Notes under the pieces: generated by a model | Seen by the model: only the letters and a program-made list of their open reading frames with translations | Told to the model about the DNA's origin: nothing | Database searches by the model: none | Assembly (NCBI GenBank): GCA_022843625.1 | Contig: JALHNH010000004.1 | Coordinates: 248,001 to 312,000, forward strand | Direction of reading: 5' to 3' | Length of the DNA: 64,000 nt | Source of the DNA: Bryobacter sp. | GTDB lineage: Bacteria > Acidobacteriota > Terriglobia > Bryobacterales > Bryobacteraceae | Made by a program: the position numbers and the translations under genes | Shown here: positions 17,585 through 25,760 of the stretch, in pieces | Numbering within the stretch: position 1 is the stretch's first letter | Layout: each line of letters begins with the position of its first letter

Positions 17585-18061
17585 CTAGTCGCCGTCTTTG
17601 AGCTGGTAGGCGAGGTAGTTTTCGATGCCCATTTGAGCGATCTGTACAAGCTGGGCTTCGAGGTAGTCGACGTGTTCTTCTTCCGCCTTGAGTATCGATT
17701 CGAAGAGGTCCCGTGAGCCGTTGTCCCCTTCTTCTTTGGCGATGCGGACGAAGCGATTGTAGCTCTGGACGGATTCCAGTTCGAGCTTGAGATCATTCTC
17801 AAACTGGGCTTTGACTGTGGCCCCAACGGTTAGTTCCATCGGGCGGGTAAGGTTGGGGGTTCCTTCAAGGAAGAGGATGCGCTGCATAAGCGATTCGGCG
17901 TGGCGCATCTCTTCAATCGAGGCTTTGCGGACGTGACTTGCCAGGTGCGTGTAGCCCCAGTCTTCGCACATCATGGCATGGATGAAATATTGATTGATGG
18001 CGAGGAGCTCTTCTCGGAGTGCCTCGTTGAGGGCGATGATAACTTTGGGGTTGCCTTGCAT
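17585..18061 (-). CDS. bfr: Bacterioferritin
   Basis: Iron-storage ferritin, 158 residues, normal length. All ferroxidase ligands line up with E. coli Bfr numbering: Glu18, Glu51, His54, Glu94, Glu127 and His130. Met52, the axial ligand of the inter-subunit haem, is present in EEMRHAES. The cytoplasmic 24-mer would store ferric iron. It begins 30 bases after the stop of the TonB-dependent receptor on the same strand, so the two may be cotranscribed. That suggests the receptor's cargo can deliver iron, though the adjacent CbiZ-like gene points elsewhere. Confidence 0.97.
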   Translation of the reverse strand: MQGNPKVIIALNEALREELLAINQYFIHAMMCEDWGYTHLASHVRKASIEEMRHAESLMQRILFLEGTPNLTRPMELTVGATVKAQFENDLKLELESVQSYNRFVRIAKEEGDNGSRDLFESILKAEEEHVDYLEAQLVQIAQMGIENYLAYQLKDGD

Positions 18062-18091
18062 GGATACACACAGGATCGCAAGAATTTGTTG

Positions 18092-20536
18092 CTAGTACGT
18101 AAACTGTAGTCCGCCGATGGCCCAGGCACCGGGAGTGCGCCAGCCGTTTTCGTAGTAGTTCTGATTCAAGAAGTTCTCAACCTTTATATAGGCGCGGACC
18201 TTTTTGCGTTCGGCTTCCCAGATTTTGTAACCGGCAACGAGATCCGCTTTGGTAAAACCAGGGGATTCAAAGGCACGGGTGCGAGAGATTGCAAAGAAGG
18301 GGACGATGAAGGAAGAGCCGCGGAAGAGGTCCATGGTGACATCGATCTTCTTGCCGATGCGTTGGGTGATGACAAAAGTAGCTGTGTGGCGGGGTGTGGT
18401 GAGTGCGCGCCAGAAGCCCGTGATCTGGAAGTCTCGATCATTGACTGCATTTGTGAAGGTGTAGGAACCATTGAAGGTGGTGTTGGTGGCGAAGCGGGCT
18501 TCGTAGCCGAGTTCGAGACCACGGGAGATGCCACCGACGCCATTGAGATAACCAGAGGTGCGGCCCCAGGGATCTGTAGCGGGACGCAGGATGCCACTGG
18601 AATCAAAGGCAGTGAGTTGTTTGATGCGGTTATAGAAGTAGGTGGCGCTGAGCCGGACCTTGGACTGCAGCATGTATTGATCGATGCCGAAATCGTAGGT
18701 GTTGTAGCGATCAGGCAGGAGAGTGGGGTCACCATATGGGGTGAAGATGACAGCACCTGTAGCGGGCACGTTGGAGAAGCCGGCGCCGAAGCGCTCGTAG
18801 AGGGCAGGGGCACGGTAGGCGTTGCCCAGGTGGGCGCGGATCTTGGTGCCGGACTCAGGGATGAGGTAGGCGAGGGAAAGGTCGCCAGTCCAGGCAGTTG
18901 GGGGGCTAGGGAGATCCCGGTTGTAGTTGTTGGCGGTGCCCTGGATGGCAAATTCTGGGCGCTTGAGATTGAAGCTCTGAACGCGGCCGGAGGCCGAGAC
19001 GAGGAGGCGGTCACGGAAGAGTGAGAACTGATTCTGGATGAAAGCGGCGTTGGCGTTTTGACGTACTTTACCGTCCACCAGAATGGTGCGGGGGGCAGGC
19101 AGGCCATTGTTCTGACGGTCATTGAAGAATTCTTTTTCGAATTCATAGCCAGCGGAGACCTGATAGATCTTCGATACACGGATACCGGCACGCAGATCGA
19201 TGTTATCGATAAAGCCGCCGGGGTTGGTTCGAGTGCTGGCGGCCGGCTGGAAGCCACCGCCGCCGGGGCCGTTCTGGAAGAGGCGATTGGTATTGAGGCG
19301 CTGGTAGGCAGCCTGAAGATTCACGTTGTTGCCGATGTCGTGTTGGAGCTTGACGGCAGTGGTGAAGAAAGTGGAGGAGCGACGGTTGTCGGTATCATCT
19401 CGACCGGGAATATATGTGGCATTGCCATAGTTGACTGGCAGGTTTCTATTGAGGTTGAGTACCTGGTCTGGAGCGAGCGGGATGGCCGGGATGATGTTGG
19501 AACTGCCAAAGTTTGCAGTTGGAATGCCAGCCGTGCCGGGGGTGACGTTGGACTGGACGAAGTCTTTTGCGCCGTAGAAGCGACCGGTCAGGCGGGTTTT
19601 GGGTGTGAAGTCGTAGCGGAGAAAGGCCTGGCCGCCATTGGAGCGGTTGGCGTCGTTGCCGTCTACGCCTTTGATGATGTTGAGGTGATTGAAGCCTCCG
19701 CTGTAGAGGAGCTTATTATTCATGAACGCGCCGCCGATTGTGGCCCGGCCGCGCATAAAGCCAAGGCCGCCGCCTTCGGCCTGGATCATGCCGTGAGTGG
19801 GTGGGCCTCCATCATCAGAGACGATATTGATTGCGCCACCCACGGCTGAGGTGCCGTAGAGCGAAGAGCCAGAACCGCGGAGTACTTCCACCTGTTTGGC
19901 GTTGACAAAGGTCATGTTGGCGACGAAGGAGCTGGCATCGCCCTGCGTAGTGGTTGGATCGCGAAAACGCATGCCATCGATGAGGACGGCAGAGGCGTCC
20001 GGACGCAGGCCACGCATGCGGATCTGGGTGAGCGCGCCGGGGCCGCCGAGCTGGCGAATTTGCACGCCGGGGACTGAGCGAACGATTTCTGCAAGGTTCG
20101 TTTCGTTGCGGTTGTTGATTTCTTCTGCCGAGACGACGCTGATCGCTTTAGTAGTTTGATCGATCGTCTGGGCACCGTCGCTAGCCGTAACGATCACTGT
20201 TTGGGCAAGGCCGCCGATGGCGAGTTTGAAGTCTTCATCTTTGGGCGTGCCTGTTTTTTCAATTGTGATCTGGCGGGACGCGAGGCTGAAAGCTTCTGAT
20301 TCTACTTCGAGGATGTAGCTGCCGCTGGGGATGCTCGAGAACTTGTAAGTGCCACTGGCTTCTGAAACCGTGCTGGCGATGATGGCACCACCTGCGGCAT
20401 GGAGGCTGAGACGGGCGTTAGCTACGGGGGCTGATTGTGGATCGGTAATCTTGCCTTGGAGAACAGCTTGGGCGAGGGTTGGAACGGAGAGAATTCCGAT
20501 TGCGATCAAGATTCGAAGCAATAGACTGAAAGTCAT
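18092..20536 (-). CDS. TonB-dependent outer-membrane receptor
   Basis: Outer-membrane active-transport receptor of about 814 residues. A signal peptide (ending PTLAQA) is followed by a CarboxypepD_reg-like domain (about 25-105), a plug domain (VIVTASDGAQTIDQTTKAISVVSAEEI onward in pieces; LRGSGSSLYGTSAVGGAINIV) and a 22-strand barrel ending in an aromatic residue (LQFTY). YRAP at 574-577 and DPTL at 603-606 resemble the FRAP/NPNL boxes of haem receptors and similar motifs in BtuB. No His lies between them, unlike haem receptors. The ATG at 20536 is preferred over a TTG two codons earlier. Divergent from the chelatase operon; cargo is probably a tetrapyrrole. Confidence 0.93.
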   Translation of the reverse strand: MTFSLLLRILIAIGILSVPTLAQAVLQGKITDPQSAPVANARLSLHAAGGAIIASTVSEASGTYKFSSIPSGSYILEVESEAFSLASRQITIEKTGTPKDEDFKLAIGGLAQTVIVTASDGAQTIDQTTKAISVVSAEEINNRNETNLAEIVRSVPGVQIRQLGGPGALTQIRMRGLRPDASAVLIDGMRFRDPTTTQGDASSFVANMTFVNAKQVEVLRGSGSSLYGTSAVGGAINIVSDDGGPPTHGMIQAEGGGLGFMRGRATIGGAFMNNKLLYSGGFNHLNIIKGVDGNDANRSNGGQAFLRYDFTPKTRLTGRFYGAKDFVQSNVTPGTAGIPTANFGSSNIIPAIPLAPDQVLNLNRNLPVNYGNATYIPGRDDTDNRRSSTFFTTAVKLQHDIGNNVNLQAAYQRLNTNRLFQNGPGGGGFQPAASTRTNPGGFIDNIDLRAGIRVSKIYQVSAGYEFEKEFFNDRQNNGLPAPRTILVDGKVRQNANAAFIQNQFSLFRDRLLVSASGRVQSFNLKRPEFAIQGTANNYNRDLPSPPTAWTGDLSLAYLIPESGTKIRAHLGNAYRAPALYERFGAGFSNVPATGAVIFTPYGDPTLLPDRYNTYDFGIDQYMLQSKVRLSATYFYNRIKQLTAFDSSGILRPATDPWGRTSGYLNGVGGISRGLELGYEARFATNTTFNGSYTFTNAVNDRDFQITGFWRALTTPRHTATFVITQRIGKKIDVTMDLFRGSSFIVPFFAISRTRAFESPGFTKADLVAGYKIWEAERKKVRAYIKVENFLNQNYYENGWRTPGAWAIGGLQFTY

Positions 20537-20690
20537 TAGCAATAGCTTATGGGCGGATCGTTTTCAATCCCAATGGATTCTTACTAGCGGGTGGAAATGA
20601 ACGATGAGCGGGACAAAATTGCAGGTTTTGAAGATGTTTGATTCATCGCAATCGTTGCCTGGATCGAGCGGCTATGTCCGTCTATCGCCG

Positions 20691-20719
20691 ATTGTCGCCC
20701 GTTCATTGGATTAGTGCAA
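20691..20719 (-). promoter_or_regulatory. Candidate promoter of the TonB receptor gene
   Basis: Read on the minus strand: TTGCAC (20719-20714), a 17-base spacer, then GACAAT (20696-20691). The -35 and spacing fit sigma-70; the -10 is weaker. It would leave a leader of about 150 bases before the ATG at 20536. I see no B12 box or other riboswitch core in that leader. Confidence 0.35.
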
Positions 20720-20739
20720 CTTACACGATTTAGCGTGAC

Positions 20740-20745
20740 TATACT
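20740..20745 (+). promoter_or_regulatory. Candidate -10 for the chelatase operon
   Basis: TATACT lies 18 bases before the ATG of the ExbB-like gene. No convincing -35 sits 17 bases upstream (the hexamer there reads CAACTT), so an activator or another sigma factor may be involved. Confidence 0.3.
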
Positions 20746-20763
20746 CGTAGAGATACAAATCTC

Positions 20764-21426
20764 ATGCCCGTTCTTTACGACATCACTGTCAAGCTTTTTT
20801 ACCAACTTTCAAACTTCTTCTTCTGGCCGGTAGCGATCAGTTTGATCGTACTTTTCGTTTGGTCGTTGATCGAATTAGGGCGGCTGTCTTACAACGTTTT
20901 TCAGCGTCGTGGAGATGAAGCTACCAACCTGGAAGCCCTTGGGGCCGCGCTTGAGGCTGACTTCCGGCGGAATCGTTTTGCCGATGGGAAATTGAACGGG
21001 GTGAAGTTGTCGATTGGCCTTGTGGGGTTCTGGCAACGGCTCGAGAAGCGGCGCGGGACGCTAGAGACTGCCAAGAATTTTGAGATGCTGCTGGATCAGG
21101 CGTTGAGAGAAGAAGAATCGCAGACTACGGCACGGCTCGATTTCTCGCGAGCGCTCGTGCGGCTTGGGCCGATGCTTGGTTTGGCCGGGACGATTATTCC
21201 TTTGGGGCCGGCGCTTCAATCGTTGTTGACTGGCGATATGGCTGGCATGGTGAACCACCTGGTGGTGGGCTTTGGTGCAGTGGTGTGCGGGCTGGTGATG
21301 TCGGGTATTGCCTATGCCATTACGCTGGTGCGGGAGCGCTGGGCGCGGGCCGACGTTGAAGCAATGGAAAATCTGTGTGAGCTTATGATGCAGGCAAGGA
21401 GCAGCGATGCGCGCATTCCGGCGTAA
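20764..21426 (+). CDS. MotA/TolQ/ExbB-like proton channel subunit (HmuU-like)
   Basis: Inner-membrane protein of 220 residues with three hydrophobic spans: one near 19-38, and two in the C-terminal half around LGLAGTIIPLGPALQSLL (Thr143) and VVCGLVMSGIAYAITLV. These match the ExbB/TolQ/MotA family, which uses the proton gradient to power a partner. The organism has its own tolQ at 34519-35190, so this is a dedicated copy. It overlaps the DUF2149 gene by 20 bases. In Bacteroidota an ExbB-like gene (hmuU) accompanies a DUF2149 gene (hmuV) and a CobN-like gene (hmuS), the same set as here. Confidence 0.88.
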   Translation: MPVLYDITVKLFYQLSNFFFWPVAISLIVLFVWSLIELGRLSYNVFQRRGDEATNLEALGAALEADFRRNRFADGKLNGVKLSIGLVGFWQRLEKRRGTLETAKNFEMLLDQALREEESQTTARLDFSRALVRLGPMLGLAGTIIPLGPALQSLLTGDMAGMVNHLVVGFGAVVCGLVMSGIAYAITLVRERWARADVEAMENLCELMMQARSSDARIPA

Positions 21427-21763
21427 GGATCGATCGAAGTCGCGCTTCACGAGTATTCATCGCGAGGACCCCTTGTCTGGTGTGGCGAATCTGTTTGACG
21501 CCTCGATTGTATTTGCTGTGGGTTTGATGGTGGCTCTGGTGCAGGCATTCAGCATGGCGCAGATTCTCGATCCGAACTCGGAGTTCACGATCGTCAAGCG
21601 TGACACGCGGACGGGTGAGATGGAAATTATCGAGAAGAGCAAAAAAGAAGTAAAGGTGAAGAAGATGACTCCAGAGAAGAAGTCGGGGTCTGGCACCCGT
21701 CTGGGGGTCGCATATCAATTGCCGGATGGAAGCGTTGTTTATGTACCTGAAGCGAATCAGTAG
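21407..21763 (+). CDS. DUF2149 membrane protein (HmuV-like)
   Basis: 118 residues: a basic cytoplasmic N-terminus, one membrane helix (about 29-48) and a soluble, probably periplasmic, C-terminal half. DPLSGVANLFDASIVFAVGLMVAL matches DUF2149, a family found with CobN-like chelatases and ExbB-like proteins. Asp31 lies at the head of the helix, as the functional Asp does in ExbD/TolR, so I infer this protein replaces ExbD as channel partner of the preceding gene. It overlaps both neighbours, a sign of tight coupling. Confidence 0.85.
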   Translation: MRAFRRKDRSKSRFTSIHREDPLSGVANLFDASIVFAVGLMVALVQAFSMAQILDPNSEFTIVKRDTRTGEMEIIEKSKKEVKVKKMTPEKKSGSGTRLGVAYQLPDGSVVYVPEANQ

Positions 21764-24700
21764 TCTTGTTGTTCTGTTTGCGGGATTGATGGCTGGGGCC
21801 GACCCGGTGAAGATCCTGATTGTGTCTGGCGGCGGGCAAGTGATTCAGGAAGCCAAGACAGCGTTTGACAAGCAGTATGGGGCGGGGCTGATTGAGGTGC
21901 AGACGGCGGCTGGGGAACCGACGGCAGAACAGATGGCCTGGGCACGGATCAGTTTCTACTTTCACCCTGAAGATAGTATGATGCAGCGGCTGACGCCGCA
22001 GGCGGACAAGGCGGCAAAGCGTGGTGCGGCCTTTGTGGTGTCGCCCACCATGTTTTTGCCGAGGCAGTGGGTTTACAAGCAGAGCACGAAGCTGGCTGAA
22101 GAGGTGGAGCGGTATTGGCAGTTTGGCGGGGTGGAGAACATTACGCCAATGCTGGCGCTGCTCTATCAAAGTGGCGGGGGCGTGAAGAAGCTGAAATTTT
22201 CTGCGCCGGTTTCGCAGGCTTCGAGTGGTATCTATCATCCAAAGACGCGCAAAGAATTCAAGAATCTATCGGAGTATCTGGGTTGGTATGAGACGAGCGG
22301 GCTATACAAGAAGGGCGCTCCGCTGGTTGGAATTGGCTTCTTCAATACGAACATCAAGCAGCAGGACCTGGCTCATATCGATGCCTTGATTGCTGAGCTT
22401 GAGCGAAACAAAATTGGAGCAGTGCCGGCCTTTGGCTGGCCTTTCAATACGTTAAACCCGTATTTCACGGTGGATGGCAAGTCACCGTTGCGATTGATTT
22501 ATGCCTTGAATCTCGGTGTGCTGAAGCCGGACGATACGAAGTGGCTGGAGAGCCATGGGGTTCATGCGATGAACCTGCAGGTGACGCGGCAGACGTATGC
22601 CGAATGGTCTAAGGGCTTGCGGGGCTTGATGCCGGACAAGGTGCCGAGCCAGATCTCGACGCCGGAGAGGGCAGCGACGGCTGAGCCGATTCTGTTTGCC
22701 TCGACGGAGACGCGTGCTGATGGGACCAGTTATGCCGCGCCGATTCGTGAGCGGGTGGAAATGACGGTGAAGCGGAGCTTGCGATGGATTGCGCTGCAGG
22801 ACAAGCCGAACGCTGAGAAGAAGATTGTATTCGTTTACTACAACAACCCGCCGGGCAAGGGAAATCTGGGGGCTTCGTATTTGCAGGTGTTGCCGACGAT
22901 GTCGACGTTGCTTGAGCGCTTGCGCAAGTCTGACTATGTAACGGGTGACACTCGGCCGAGTGACAGGGATTTGATTCGGATGCTGGAGCGCTCTGGACGG
23001 AATGTCGAAACGTGGGCGCCGGGTGAGCTGGATGCCATGCTCGAGAAGGGCGGGATGGTGTTGTATGCAGTGGAAGACTACAAGCGGCATTTTGCACAGT
23101 TGCCGGTTGAGTTTCGCAACATGATTACGAAGGAGTATGGGCCGCCCGAGAAGACCGAGATGCTGCGGATCAAGACAAGCGAAGGGAAACATTTCTTTGT
23201 GATCCCGGGGGCTCGTTATGGCAACGTGTTTATGGGTGTGCAGCCGCTACGTGCCACCTTTGACCGGATCATCGACACAACACACGATACGACGGTGCCG
23301 GTGCCGCATTCCTATGTGGCTGCCTATATGTGGTACCGCCATGTGTTCAAGGCCGATGCGATTGTTCACATTGGGCGTCATGGGACGCTTGAGTGGCTGC
23401 CGGGCAAACAGGTGGCGCAGGCGGGATGGGATCACTCGGAGGCCATGCTCGGTGAAATCCCTAACCCGTACTACTACATCATGGACGGAGACGGCGAGTC
23501 GTTGCAGGCGATGCGGCGGAGTGCGGCGGTAATGATTAGTCACCTGACGCCGCTGATTTTGGGTGGTGGGATGCGTGAGGAGTTGCGTCCGCTGAATCAG
23601 GCGCTGGAGCAGTTGCGGGAGAAGCAGGATACGCAGGCGACGCTGGCTGATCAATACTGGCAGACGGTGAAGGCCGAAGCGATCAAGCTGAAGCTGGATA
23701 CGCAGTTGCGGTTGAATCTGAGCGACCCGGATTTTCGGGAGTCGCAGGCGAAGCTGATGAAGTTTGTGGGTGAGGTGCTGGATGGGCCGATCCCTGCGGG
23801 GATCCATTCGCTGGGGGTGTTGCCGTCGGAGGCTGTGCAGAAGGAGGCGCTGGGGGAGTTTATCAAGTTTGGGTTTCAGGAGTCGGAGATTCCGAAGATC
23901 CGGGCTGAATTGCCGAAGTGGGCTGAGGCGGTGTTTGAGGGCCGCGAGCCTGCGCTGGAGGGTAAATATGAGCCGAAGCTGCGGGACAAGATCTTTACTC
24001 AGATTGCATCGGGCAAGCCGTGGATTACGAATTTGAGACTGTCTGCCACGCGCGAAGTGGATGCCATTGTTGAGGTGTTGCGTGGGCGGTATTTGCCGTC
24101 AAGCCCGCTGGGTGAGCCGTTGCGGGTGCCGGCCGGTTTGCCTACGGGCCGTAAGCAGTTTGGCTTTGACCCGACGCTGATTCCGACGAAGGAAGCGTGG
24201 GCTCTAGGACGACAGATGGCTGATGAGACGCTGGCTCGTTTTCGTAAGGAGAAGGGCGGCTTCCCCGACAAAGTATCGATGATGCTCTGGTACGGTGAGA
24301 CCGATTCGCATCACGGGGCCATGGAATCGATGGCGCTGCATCTGATGGGGATTGAGCTGCAGTGGAATGCGCGCAATCAGGTGGACAACATCCGGCTAGT
24401 GCCAGACAAAGAGATGAAACATCCGCGCGTGAATGTGGTGTTTAACATCAGTGGCATTTACCGGGACGGATTCGGCGACAAGATCAATTTGCTGGACCGT
24501 GCCTCGAGGCTGGCGGCTTCGGCTGGGGATAACGCGATTTCGCGTCATGACAAGGAAGTGACCAAGGCGCTGATCGCGCAGGGTGTCGACAAGAAGCAGG
24601 CTGAACGGATTGCGCGGGCGCGGGTGTTTGGTAACAAGCCGGGGTCGTATTCGATTGGTGTGGACCGAATGGTGGAATCGAGCAGGGATGCAGGGAATGA

Positions 24701-25760
24701 TGCTGGCCTTGCCAATCTATATCTGCATTACATGAACTCGGCATTCAGTGAAGAGACCTGGGGCGAGGAAGTGCCCAAAGGCCTTGAGGAGCATTTGAAG
24801 GGCAACCAGTCTGTGTTGTTCAGCCGAACGAGTAATCTCTATGGCGTGCTGGACAACGATGATACGTACAGCTATGCCGGCGGGATGAGTGCGGCAACGA
24901 AGTTTGTGAATGGCGGTAAGGCGCCTGAGTTTTATATTCACAACTTGCGCAAGCCGGGTGCCGAGAACATGGTGGACCTGAAGACTTTTCTTGCCACAGA
25001 GATGAATCAGCGGCTGTGGAACCCGAAGTGGATTGAACACATGAAGGGGTCGGGCTATGCGGGGGCGCGCGAGATGTTCCGCGAAGTGGAGCATCTTTAT
25101 GGATTCCAGGCGACGACGAAGGAATCAATGGAGGGCAGTTTCTGGCAGAACACCTTTGATGTTTACGTTGCAGACAAACATGGGATGGAGTTGGAGAAGT
25201 TCTTTGAAAAAGAGAACCCGCATGCACGGCAGAATCAACTGGCGCGGATGCTGGAAGTGGATCGGCAGGGGTCTTACAAGTTCAACGAGCAGGACAAGGC
25301 GACGCTGGTTCGTGAGTATGTGAAGAGTGTTGCCAAGAATGGGGTGGCTTGTTCTGCCAATACCTGCGGCAATCAGAAATTGCAGCAACATGTGGCGGCA
25401 AGTGCCGCGCTTGTTTCAGGCTTGGGCAATCTGGAGTTGAAGCAGTTTGGACAAGTGCTGGCCAAGGCGACGCGATGGGCGCCGAATGTGATGGCGGCGG
25501 CACCCGCGGCGGTGCGCGAGGGGATGAAAGAGGCGCAGAAGGCGGCAGTAAGGCCACCTGCGCCAGTGGTGAAGCCGCCTGCACCGCGGCCGGCATCGAA
25601 GCCCGATGTGACCGGTTTTGCGATCAAAGAAACAGTGATGAAGCTGGCGAAGGAAAGCGCTGGCGGCGGGTTGCCCGTGGAGTGGAGCTGGTTGCTCGTG
25701 TTGGGCGTGCTGCTCACCATTGGGGCAGGATTTGAAGCAAGAAAAGGACAAGCATCGTGA
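21741..25760 (+). CDS. CobN/HmuS-type chelatase, exported and membrane anchored
   Basis: Large-subunit metal chelatase family (CobN, BchH/ChlH, HmuS), 1339 residues. Family motifs include VHIGRHGTLEWLPGK (542-556), YGETDSHHGAMESMA near 850, VVFNISGIYRDGFGDKINLLD and FGNKPGSYSIGVDR. The N-terminus (MYLKRISSLVVLFAGLMAGA) is a signal peptide and the C-terminus has a Pro-rich stretch and a membrane helix (about 1316-1332), so the enzyme should sit on the periplasmic face. Cytoplasmic CobN has neither, but HmuS-type dechelatases do. No ChlI/ChlD or CobS/CobT ATPase subunits are nearby, arguing against ATP-driven metal insertion. The ATG at 21741 has GGAAG 8 bases upstream. Substrate, haem or corrinoid, is unresolved. 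Confidence 0.9.
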   Translation: MYLKRISSLVVLFAGLMAGADPVKILIVSGGGQVIQEAKTAFDKQYGAGLIEVQTAAGEPTAEQMAWARISFYFHPEDSMMQRLTPQADKAAKRGAAFVVSPTMFLPRQWVYKQSTKLAEEVERYWQFGGVENITPMLALLYQSGGGVKKLKFSAPVSQASSGIYHPKTRKEFKNLSEYLGWYETSGLYKKGAPLVGIGFFNTNIKQQDLAHIDALIAELERNKIGAVPAFGWPFNTLNPYFTVDGKSPLRLIYALNLGVLKPDDTKWLESHGVHAMNLQVTRQTYAEWSKGLRGLMPDKVPSQISTPERAATAEPILFASTETRADGTSYAAPIRERVEMTVKRSLRWIALQDKPNAEKKIVFVYYNNPPGKGNLGASYLQVLPTMSTLLERLRKSDYVTGDTRPSDRDLIRMLERSGRNVETWAPGELDAMLEKGGMVLYAVEDYKRHFAQLPVEFRNMITKEYGPPEKTEMLRIKTSEGKHFFVIPGARYGNVFMGVQPLRATFDRIIDTTHDTTVPVPHSYVAAYMWYRHVFKADAIVHIGRHGTLEWLPGKQVAQAGWDHSEAMLGEIPNPYYYIMDGDGESLQAMRRSAAVMISHLTPLILGGGMREELRPLNQALEQLREKQDTQATLADQYWQTVKAEAIKLKLDTQLRLNLSDPDFRESQAKLMKFVGEVLDGPIPAGIHSLGVLPSEAVQKEALGEFIKFGFQESEIPKIRAELPKWAEAVFEGREPALEGKYEPKLRDKIFTQIASGKPWITNLRLSATREVDAIVEVLRGRYLPSSPLGEPLRVPAGLPTGRKQFGFDPTLIPTKEAWALGRQMADETLARFRKEKGGFPDKVSMMLWYGETDSHHGAMESMALHLMGIELQWNARNQVDNIRLVPDKEMKHPRVNVVFNISGIYRDGFGDKINLLDRASRLAASAGDNAISRHDKEVTKALIAQGVDKKQAERIARARVFGNKPGSYSIGVDRMVESSRDAGNDAGLANLYLHYMNSAFSEETWGEEVPKGLEEHLKGNQSVLFSRTSNLYGVLDNDDTYSYAGGMSAATKFVNGGKAPEFYIHNLRKPGAENMVDLKTFLATEMNQRLWNPKWIEHMKGSGYAGAREMFREVEHLYGFQATTKESMEGSFWQNTFDVYVADKHGMELEKFFEKENPHARQNQLARMLEVDRQGSYKFNEQDKATLVREYVKSVAKNGVACSANTCGNQKLQQHVAASAALVSGLGNLELKQFGQVLAKATRWAPNVMAAAPAAVREGMKEAQKAAVRPPAPVVKPPAPRPASKPDVTGFAIKETVMKLAKESAGGGLPVEWSWLLVLGVLLTIGAGFEARKGQAS

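Noticed and set aside
18184..19849. Long frames on both strands inside the receptor gene
   Set aside because: Ser/Pro-rich or Gly/Val-rich shadow translations; the receptor frame has plug and barrel motifs.
20537..20763. Cobalamin riboswitch between the receptor and the chelatase operon
   Set aside because: I looked on both strands for the B12 box and GCCACTG-type elements and found none; the 227 bases are also short for a full riboswitch on either side.
22482..23807. Minus-strand frames inside the chelatase gene
   Set aside because: Shadows created by high G content in the coding strand; no starts with ribosome-binding sites or motifs.
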